Of a stretch of 64,000 bases of DNA, positions 58,084 through 64,000 are shown piece by piece. How positions within the stretch are numbered: the stretch's first letter is position 1; every line of letters starts with the position of its first letter. The notes below the pieces were generated by a model. That model searched no databases, had not been told where the DNA came from, and was given only the letters and a program-made list of their open reading frames with translations. Origin of the DNA: Pararhodobacter sp. (lineage in GTDB: Bacteria > Pseudomonadota > Alphaproteobacteria > Rhodobacterales > Rhodobacteraceae); assembly GCF_034676545.1 (NCBI RefSeq), contig NZ_JAUCBZ010000015.1:1271001-1335000 (forward strand), read 5' to 3'. Position numbers and translations under genes: made by a program.

Positions 58084-58839
58084 ATGACCGACCTCAAGGG
58101 ACAAATCGCAATCGTGACCGGTGCGTCGGGTGGCCTGGGCGCGCGGTTTGCGGAGGTTTTGGGTCGCCATGGCGCAACTGTCGCCCTGGCCGCGCGACGG
58201 CACGACCGGTTGGAGGCCCTCGCCACGACACTGACGCAAGAGGACATCCGCTGTGCCTCGTTTTCCTTTGATGCCGAGGATCCCGCGGCCGCCGAGCGTT
58301 TGATCGACGACGTGACCCAGCGGTTGGGCCAGCCAACCCTCTTGATCAACAACGCCGGTATCAGCCTGCCCGGGCGCGCCCATGAGAGTTCGTTGGACGA
58401 CTATGAACGGACAATGGCGGTGAACCTGCGCGCGCCGTGGCGATTGTCGCAACTGTGCGCCTCGCGCTGGATTGCGGCCAAAAGTGGCGGTGCGATTGTC
58501 AATGTGGCGTCCATGCTGGCAGAGCGGGTTGGTCCCGGCGTTTCGCTGTATTGCATGTCCAAGGCGGCTCTGGCGCATATGACCGCTTGTCATGCCGTCG
58601 AATGGGCGCGTCACGGGATAAGGGTGAATGCGATTTGTCCTGGCTACGTTCGCACCGAAATCAATGATGAGTTTTGGGACACCAATCGCGGCCGCGCCGA
58701 GTTGAACCGATTGCCGCGCCGCAGGGTTGGCGCCCCGCAGGATCTGGATTCTGCCCTGTTGTTCCTGTGCGATCCGGCCAGCGGCTTTGTGAATGGTGCA
58801 TCCATCACGGTGGACGATGCGCAAAGCTGGGTGCTATGA
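58084..58839 (+). CDS. Short-chain dehydrogenase/reductase
   Basis: A 251-residue SDR with the nucleotide-binding TGASGGLG (12-19), NNAG (89-92) and catalytic Ser143, Tyr156 and Lys160 (YCMSK). Residue pattern ARR after strand 2 suits NADP(H) or NAD(H). As first gene of the operon it may oxidise a 3-hydroxyacyl-CoA, like LvaD in levulinate degradation; substrate inferred from context. Confidence 0.9.
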   Translation: MTDLKGQIAIVTGASGGLGARFAEVLGRHGATVALAARRHDRLEALATTLTQEDIRCASFSFDAEDPAAAERLIDDVTQRLGQPTLLINNAGISLPGRAHESSLDDYERTMAVNLRAPWRLSQLCASRWIAAKSGGAIVNVASMLAERVGPGVSLYCMSKAALAHMTACHAVEWARHGIRVNAICPGYVRTEINDEFWDTNRGRAELNRLPRRRVGAPQDLDSALLFLCDPASGFVNGASITVDDAQSWVL

Positions 58840-58840
58840 G

Positions 58841-59932
58841 ATGACCGCATCGGACCTGCCTCCTGTCGATCCAACGCTGCTGCGCGATCCTGCGGCGGCG
58901 GTTCCTTTTGATCACGCGGCCTTGTCGACATTCCTGGCGTCCAAGGGGCATCGGCTGCGCGCGGGGCCGGTTCGGCAGTTCGCGGGCGGCTATGGCAACC
59001 TCAATTATCTGATCAAAGTGGATGAAACCTGGGCGGTCTTGCGGCGGCCACCGCTGGGCGAAATTCCCAAGGGTGCCAATGACATGGCGCGCGAGTATCG
59101 CTCGCTTTCCGTGCTGGCGCCGGTCTGGCCGCTTGCGCCGCGGCCGCTGGCGTTTTGCGAAGATGTCAGCGTGCTGGGCGCGCCCTTTCTTATTTCGGAG
59201 TTTCGCGAAGGATTGCCCCTGCACGGAACCCAGCCACTGGGCACAGCGATGACCGCGGCACAGGCCCGCGATCTGTCCCTGTTGCAAATCGAGATCCTGA
59301 CCCAGTTGCATGGCTTCGATATTGCCGCGATTGGCGCGCAGGGCCTGGGCCGGGCCGAAGGCTTTGCCGCGCGGACCTTGCGGGGATGGAGCGCGCGGTT
59401 GCATGGCAGCGGGTCCGTGCCGCCGCCCGAGGCCTTGTCGTTGTTCAAACGACTGACCGAGGCCCCTCCCGCCGATCAGCGCGTCAGCGTCATTCACAAC
59501 GATTTCAAGCTGGATAACGTGGTGGTCGATCCTGTCACGCTGGTGCCGACGGCGGTGCTGGATTGGGACATGTCGACGCTGGGTGCGCCGATGTTCGATC
59601 TGTCGACGATGCTCACCTATTGGTGCGAGCCGGCGGATCCGGCGGGGCTGCGGGCCACGAACCTGACCCATTCCGACGCACAAGGTGCCCTGACCCGACG
59701 CGAGTTGGCCGAAGCCTATGTCCGCGCCTCAGGGTTCGACAGCGCCCAGGACGAGGCCGATCTGCGCGTCTTTCTGGCGCTGGCCTTTGCCAAGCTGGGC
59801 GTCGTCTATTTGCAACTTTACGATCGGTTCCTGACCGAGCCCGAGGGCTACGCCAGAAACCGGAAATTCGGAGCCGCAGCGCCGGGTGCCTTTGCACTGG
59901 GTAACGACGTGCTCGATGGCAACGTGATCTAA
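58841..59932 (+). CDS. APH-family phosphotransferase, ACAD10/11-type kinase domain
   Basis: The start ATG (58841) is one base after the SDR stop. 363 residues; HNDFKLDN (219-226) is the Brenner catalytic motif and DWDMSTLG (241-248) the metal site, with FAGGYGNLNYLIKV as the nucleotide loop. This is the kinase type seen in ACAD10/11 and LvaA, which phosphorylate the 4-hydroxy group of 4-hydroxyacyl-CoA. The adjacent acyl-CoA dehydrogenase supports that reaction here. Confidence 0.88.
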   Translation: MTASDLPPVDPTLLRDPAAAVPFDHAALSTFLASKGHRLRAGPVRQFAGGYGNLNYLIKVDETWAVLRRPPLGEIPKGANDMAREYRSLSVLAPVWPLAPRPLAFCEDVSVLGAPFLISEFREGLPLHGTQPLGTAMTAAQARDLSLLQIEILTQLHGFDIAAIGAQGLGRAEGFAARTLRGWSARLHGSGSVPPPEALSLFKRLTEAPPADQRVSVIHNDFKLDNVVVDPVTLVPTAVLDWDMSTLGAPMFDLSTMLTYWCEPADPAGLRATNLTHSDAQGALTRRELAEAYVRASGFDSAQDEADLRVFLALAFAKLGVVYLQLYDRFLTEPEGYARNRKFGAAAPGAFALGNDVLDGNVI

Positions 59933-59942
59933 GGAGAGCCAG

Positions 59943-61160
59943 ATGGCCAAGCACTATAGTGACGTGACGATCCGCGCAAAGGCCGACGCCGTTGACGATC
60001 TGGCCGAACAGGTCCGCGAGTTCGTGATCCGCGACTGCATCCCGCTTGAAGATGCATGGCGCGCCACCGGCAAATCGGTCAGCGAAGAACTGCGCCGCGA
60101 CTTGATGGCCAGCGCGCGTGCCGCTGGCGTCTACGGCCTGCATTTGCCGGCGGAATTCGGCGGTGCCGGGACAGATCATCGCGGCAAGGCCAAGATCCTT
60201 GAGGCGGCGGGTTATTCCATGCTTGGGCCGTTGGCGCTGCATTGCGCCGCCCCGGATGAGGGCAACCAGCACATGCTTGATGTTGTGGCCGAAGGCGCGC
60301 ATCGCGAGGAATACCTGCGCCCCCTTTGCGAGGGCGAGCGGTCGTGCTTCTTGATGACCGAGCCGGGTGGCGCGGGCTCCGATCCGGCACGGTTGAAAAC
60401 CGTCGCGATCAAGGACGGCGATGACTATGTGATCAACGGCCGCAAATGGTTCATTACGGGCGCGATCGGGTCGCAGTTTGCCATCATCATGGCCCGCGAT
60501 GGCGAGGCCGCCAATGCGCCGCCCACCATGTTTCTGGCGCCGATGTCCACACCCGGTATCAACATCGTGCAGCCGCTGGATGTGATCGCCCATGACAGCA
60601 CCGGCGGGCATTGCATCGTCGATCTGGACAATGTGCGGGTGCACAAGTCGCAGATTCTGGGCGAGCCGGGTCTGGCGTTCCGGTATGCGCAGGTGCGGCT
60701 TGCCCCGGCGCGGCTGACGCATTGCATGCGCTGGCTGGGTGCGGCGGAACGCTGCCACGATATCGCCCGCTCGCATGCGGCGCAGCGTGAGTTGTTCGGC
60801 AACAAGCTGGGCAATCATCAGGGCGCCAGCTTCATGCTGGCCGACAATGAGATCGACATCTACGCCTCGCGGCAGGTGATTGCCCATGCTTGTGCGGTGC
60901 TCGACAGTGGCTCGCAGGGGCGGCATGAAAGCAGCATGGCCAAGGTATTCGTCTCCGAAGCGACAAGCCGGGTCGTTGACCGGTCGGTGCAGTTGTTGGG
61001 CGGCATCGGCGTGACCGGGTTGACGCAGGTTGAGCATATCTACCGCTCGATCCGCTCGTTCCGCATCTACGATGGCCCGTCCGAGGCGCACCGCATGGCC
61101 ATTGGCCGCCGGGTCTTGCCGCGCGGCAATGATCTTCAACCCAGCCTGACCGACTTCTGA
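59943..61160 (+). CDS. Acyl-CoA dehydrogenase, ACAD10/11-like
   Basis: A 405-residue flavoprotein dehydrogenase. FLMTEPGGAGSDP and INGRKWFITGA are family signatures. The C-terminal catalytic region reads IYDGPSEAH, with Asp (about 377) where ordinary acyl-CoA dehydrogenases carry Glu in YEGTSE; ACAD10/11 share this YDGPSE pattern. Following a kinase gene, it may turn 4-phosphoacyl-CoA into an enoyl-CoA. Confidence 0.9.
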   Translation: MAKHYSDVTIRAKADAVDDLAEQVREFVIRDCIPLEDAWRATGKSVSEELRRDLMASARAAGVYGLHLPAEFGGAGTDHRGKAKILEAAGYSMLGPLALHCAAPDEGNQHMLDVVAEGAHREEYLRPLCEGERSCFLMTEPGGAGSDPARLKTVAIKDGDDYVINGRKWFITGAIGSQFAIIMARDGEAANAPPTMFLAPMSTPGINIVQPLDVIAHDSTGGHCIVDLDNVRVHKSQILGEPGLAFRYAQVRLAPARLTHCMRWLGAAERCHDIARSHAAQRELFGNKLGNHQGASFMLADNEIDIYASRQVIAHACAVLDSGSQGRHESSMAKVFVSEATSRVVDRSVQLLGGIGVTGLTQVEHIYRSIRSFRIYDGPSEAHRMAIGRRVLPRGNDLQPSLTDF

Positions 61161-61193
61161 ACCCCGGTTCCTGAACCCAAAGGGATACGCCCG

Positions 61194-62840
61194 ATGCTTC
61201 TGCCGCCGCTCACTGATTATGTCCGCGATAACGCGGCCTATACGCGCCCTGCGGCCCCCGCGACGTTCAATTTTTGCGACGTCATCGACGGGTATGCCGA
61301 GGACCCGACGCGGGAGGCCCTGATCTGGCTGAACGCGGCGGGCGACGAGCGGCGGCTGAGTTTCGCCGACATCCGCGACGGGTCAAAACGCATCGCGGCG
61401 GTGTTGCGGGCGCAGGGCATCGGGCGCGGCGACCGGGTTCTGATCATGCTGCCGCGGATCCCGGAATGGCAATTGGTGATGATGGCAGCGTTTCGTCTGG
61501 GCGCGATTGCAATTCCCTGCATCACCATGCTGACCGCCAAGGATCTCAAGTATCGGATGGAGGCGACGCGACCCAAGGCGATTGTCACAATCCCCTCGGA
61601 AGTGTCCAAATTCGACGGGCTGACCGAGGGCGTGGCAACATTGATCGTGCCCTACGGCGCTGACAAGGCACCGGGCTGGGATGATCTGTTGACGCTGGCT
61701 GCGGGGCAGGGGCTGGAGATCGCCACCGAGCGCATGACCGCCGATGAAGGCGCGCTGTTGTATTTCACCTCGGGCTCGACGGGGCAGCCAAAGGGCGTGC
61801 TGCTATCGGCTTACTTCCCGCGCGCCTATTATGAATGCTCGGCCTATTGGTTCGATCTGAATGCCCAGAGCCGTGATGATACGATGTGGGGCACCTCGGA
61901 TACCGGCTGGTCGTTTTCGCTGACCGCGACGATGGTCGGGCCTTGGCTGGCGGGTGTGCGGGCGCTGACCTACGACGGGCCGTTCGAACCCGCCAAGCGG
62001 TTGGAGATCATCCAGCGCTACGGGGTCACCGTGTTCGCGGCGGCGGCCAGCGAATTCCGGCACATGCTGGGGCAGGATATCGAATCTTATGACTTGTCGC
62101 GTTTGCGCCTGTCGGCCACGGCGGGCGAGTCGCTGGATGGGCCGACCGCAAGCAACTGGATGCGCCGCGCCGGGTGTCGCATCCACGAGGCCTATGGCCA
62201 GACCGAGGCGCTGATGGTGATCGCCAATTATCCGGTGACAGCAATCAAGCCCGGCGCGATGGGCCTGCCGCTGCCCGGCCTGCCGATCGACGTGATTTCC
62301 GAGGAGACGCTGACGGTTCTGCCCGCTGGCAAGGTCGGCCATGTGGCGATCCGCATGCCGATGGAAGGCATGATGCTGGGGTATTGGCAGGCCCCGGAAA
62401 AGACCGAAGAGTGCTTTGTGACCAATGACTTGGGAGAGCGTTGGTATATCACCGGCGACCTGGCCCGCAAGGATGCCGACGGGTATTTCTGGTACGAGGG
62501 GCGCTCGGACGATGTGATCAACACCGCGGGTTACCGGGTGGGCCCGGCCGAGGTTGAAGGCGCCCTCATGGCGCACCCGGCGGTCAAGGAATGCGCCGCG
62601 GTCGCCAGCCCCGATGACGAGCGCGGCGAGGTGATCAAGGCGTTCATCGTGTTGCATGATGGACATGTGCCCAGCCCCGAACTGGCCAAGGACATTCAGA
62701 ACTTTGCCAAACGCGAAACCGCCCCCTACAAGTATCCGCGCCGCATCGCGTTTCTCGATGAGTTGCCAAAAACCGTGACGGGCAAGATCCGTCGCAAGGA
62801 ATTGCGCGACCAAGAGGCTGCGAATGCCGGGCGAGATTAG
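61194..62840 (+). CDS. AMP-forming acyl-CoA synthetase
   Basis: A 548-residue ANL-superfamily ligase. P-loop YFTSGSTGQPKG (190-201), HEAYGQTE and the C-terminal YKYPRRIAFLDELPKTVTGK with the catalytic Lys. The type is that of medium-chain/aryl acyl-CoA synthetases. It would activate the carboxylic acid feeding this operon with ATP and CoA. The regulator gene starts 16 bases inside an overlapping frame but its preferred start lies after the stop. Confidence 0.93.
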   Translation: MLLPPLTDYVRDNAAYTRPAAPATFNFCDVIDGYAEDPTREALIWLNAAGDERRLSFADIRDGSKRIAAVLRAQGIGRGDRVLIMLPRIPEWQLVMMAAFRLGAIAIPCITMLTAKDLKYRMEATRPKAIVTIPSEVSKFDGLTEGVATLIVPYGADKAPGWDDLLTLAAGQGLEIATERMTADEGALLYFTSGSTGQPKGVLLSAYFPRAYYECSAYWFDLNAQSRDDTMWGTSDTGWSFSLTATMVGPWLAGVRALTYDGPFEPAKRLEIIQRYGVTVFAAAASEFRHMLGQDIESYDLSRLRLSATAGESLDGPTASNWMRRAGCRIHEAYGQTEALMVIANYPVTAIKPGAMGLPLPGLPIDVISEETLTVLPAGKVGHVAIRMPMEGMMLGYWQAPEKTEECFVTNDLGERWYITGDLARKDADGYFWYEGRSDDVINTAGYRVGPAEVEGALMAHPAVKECAAVASPDDERGEVIKAFIVLHDGHVPSPELAKDIQNFAKRETAPYKYPRRIAFLDELPKTVTGKIRRKELRDQEAANAGRD

Positions 62841-62856
62841 CAACAAGGGATTTGGC

Positions 62857-63597
62857 ATGAACACTCACGACACCTTGGATCCGGTGCCCGCATATCGGCA
62901 ATTGGCAGATCAGATTGCAGATCAAATTCTGGCGGGTGAAATCCTGCCCGGCAATCAGCTGCCCTCCGAGACCGTTTTGGCACAGACGTTTGGTGTCCAC
63001 CGCTCGACGGTACGCGAGGGGATACGGCTGCTCGAGGAAACCGGGATGCTGCGGCGCAAGTCGCAAAAGCGTCTGGTGGTCAGCGTGCCCGATGGCACCC
63101 ACCTGGCCGGGCGCACCGCGCAAGCCTTGGTCATGCAGCAAATCACCGTGCGCGATCTCTATCAGGCCAATGTCGCCTTTGATCCGGTACTGGCCGGTTT
63201 GGCCGCTGCCAATGCCAGCGGAACCCAGATCACCCGGCTGCACCGCAATCTGCGCGAGACGCGGCTTGCGGCCAAAGATCTGGAGCAACTGGCGGTGTTG
63301 GATGCAGAATTTCATCTGCTGGTCTGTGAGGCCACCAACAACCCCATTTTTCAGACCATGCGCCAACCATTGCACGATCTGTTCCTGCCGATGGTCTCGG
63401 ATCTGGTGCACCAGATCGACACCTCGGGCCGCATGATCACCGCCCACGAGAAAATCGTGGCCGCAATCGAGGTGCGTGATGAAATCGAGGCCGCCGCCTG
63501 GGCGCGGCGTCATATCGAGGATTTCAAGCGCGGCTATCTGAAGGCGGCGCTCGATTTCGACAAGCCCGTGAAAATGGCACGGATGAGGCATTTATGA
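62857..63597 (+). CDS. GntR-family (FadR/FCD) transcriptional regulator
   Basis: The start is MNTHDTLDPVPAYRQ (62857) behind AAGGGA. 246 residues: N-terminal winged helix (ILPGNQLPSETVLAQTFGVH, STVREGIRLLEETGML) and C-terminal FCD ligand domain (DAEFHLLVCEATNNPIF, AHEKIVAAIEVRD) with Asp/His metal ligands. FCD regulators usually repress carbon-catabolic operons and release on binding an acyl or hydroxyacid ligand. It lies within the operon it probably controls. Confidence 0.93.
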   Translation: MNTHDTLDPVPAYRQLADQIADQILAGEILPGNQLPSETVLAQTFGVHRSTVREGIRLLEETGMLRRKSQKRLVVSVPDGTHLAGRTAQALVMQQITVRDLYQANVAFDPVLAGLAAANASGTQITRLHRNLRETRLAAKDLEQLAVLDAEFHLLVCEATNNPIFQTMRQPLHDLFLPMVSDLVHQIDTSGRMITAHEKIVAAIEVRDEIEAAAWARRHIEDFKRGYLKAALDFDKPVKMARMRHL

Positions 63598-64000
63598 CTG
63601 CAAATACCGCGCTGGCCGGCCTCAGGATCGTCTCGATGGCCGAGCAATTTCCCGGCCCCTTGGCCACCATGATCCTGTCGGACATGGGGGCGGACGTGAT
63701 TCAGGTGGAGCGCCCCGGAACCGGCGATCCGTCGCGCTTCCTGACCGGGTTTTTCGAGGCGATGAACCGCGGCAAGCGCAGTGTCGCGCTGGATATCCGC
63801 AAGCCCGAGGACAAGGCGGAATTGCTGGCGTTGCTGCAAGGCGCGGATGTGTTTCTGGAAGGGTTCCGGCCCGGTAAACTGGCCCGGCAGGGGTTGGGGT
63901 ATGACGATTTGTCCGCGCTGTTCCCGCAGCTTGTTTATTGCTCGATCACCGGCTACGGGCAAACCGGCCCCTATCGCGACCGCCCTGGCCATGACCTGAC
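63594..64000 (+). CDS. CaiB/BaiF-type CoA transferase, C-terminus beyond window
   Basis: The ATG at 63594 overlaps the regulator stop by 4 bases (ATGA). The first 135 residues are visible and show the class III CoA-transferase start: LAGLRIVSMAEQFPGPLATM, LSDMGADVIQVERPGTGDPSR, NRGKRSVALDI, DVFLEGFRPG and YCSITGYGQTGPY. The catalytic Asp region lies beyond the edge. Formyl-CoA-transferase-like enzymes move CoA between acyl groups; this fits an acid-degradation operon. Confidence 0.9.
   Translation, partial: MTANTALAGLRIVSMAEQFPGPLATMILSDMGADVIQVERPGTGDPSRFLTGFFEAMNRGKRSVALDIRKPEDKAELLALLQGADVFLEGFRPGKLARQGLGYDDLSALFPQLVYCSITGYGQTGPYRDRPGHDL

Overview
The window is GC-rich alphaproteobacterial DNA, almost certainly from the Rhodobacteraceae (Rhodobacterales). 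The evidence is the protein families, dense head-to-tail operons with 1-4 base overlaps, a linked ethylmalonyl-CoA pathway (ccr and ecm), glcDEF, a tRNA-Trp-secE-nusG-rplKAJL-rpoBC block and an N-type ATPase locus. No prophage, insertion sequence or CRISPR array was seen.

Layout. 1-7.7 kb: DUF1285 fragment, then a MoxR / DUF58 / BatA-DUF4159 / membrane-protein operon and a small DUF1801 gene. 7.6-12.5 kb: DUF599 membrane protein and glycolate oxidase glcDEF behind a clear promoter/operator. 12.6-14.9 kb: a decayed gene, a secreted trypsin-like protease and an Hsp20 gene behind a sigma-32-like promoter. 15.2-22.5 kb: ethylmalonyl-CoA mutase (frameshifted), a DksA-like zinc protein, a DNA methyltransferase fused to a nuclease-like domain (frameshifted), a PlsB-like acyltransferase and crotonyl-CoA carboxylase/reductase. 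22.6-25.0 kb: small protein, LysE exporter, OsmC, cupin and YdeI-like proteins. 25.0-27.7 kb: coaBC-dut-moeB, minus strand. 27.9-40.4 kb: tRNA-Trp, secE, nusG, rplK, rplA, rplJ, rplL, rpoB, rpoC (frameshifted), closed by a strong terminator.

40.6-57.8 kb is the most distinctive part. After an amidohydrolase come a Crp/Fnr regulator, a CBS protein, a baeRF-like protein, a complete N-ATPase operon (atpDCQRBEFAG), a phasin-like protein, a coiled-coil protein, class I PHA synthase, a DUF2892 protein, CbpM, CbpA and an FtsH paralogue. Five FNR-like boxes of the form TTnAy-N4-rTnAA lie in intergenic gaps of this block, upstream of baeRF, atpD, phasin, DUF2892 and ftsH. This suggests one Crp/Fnr-controlled stress and energy regulon. 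58.1-64.0 kb is a catabolic operon (SDR, APH-type kinase, acyl-CoA dehydrogenase with an ACAD10/11-like Asp, acyl-CoA ligase, GntR/FCD regulator, CaiB-type CoA transferase). It resembles 4-hydroxyacid (levulinate-type) degradation.

Three otherwise normal genes (rpoC, ecm, the methyltransferase) are each broken by one missing base in a G/C context. Because rpoC is essential, base-level assembly error is the simplest explanation, and frameshifts in this sequence should be read with that in mind. Two families of intergenic repeats recur across the window.
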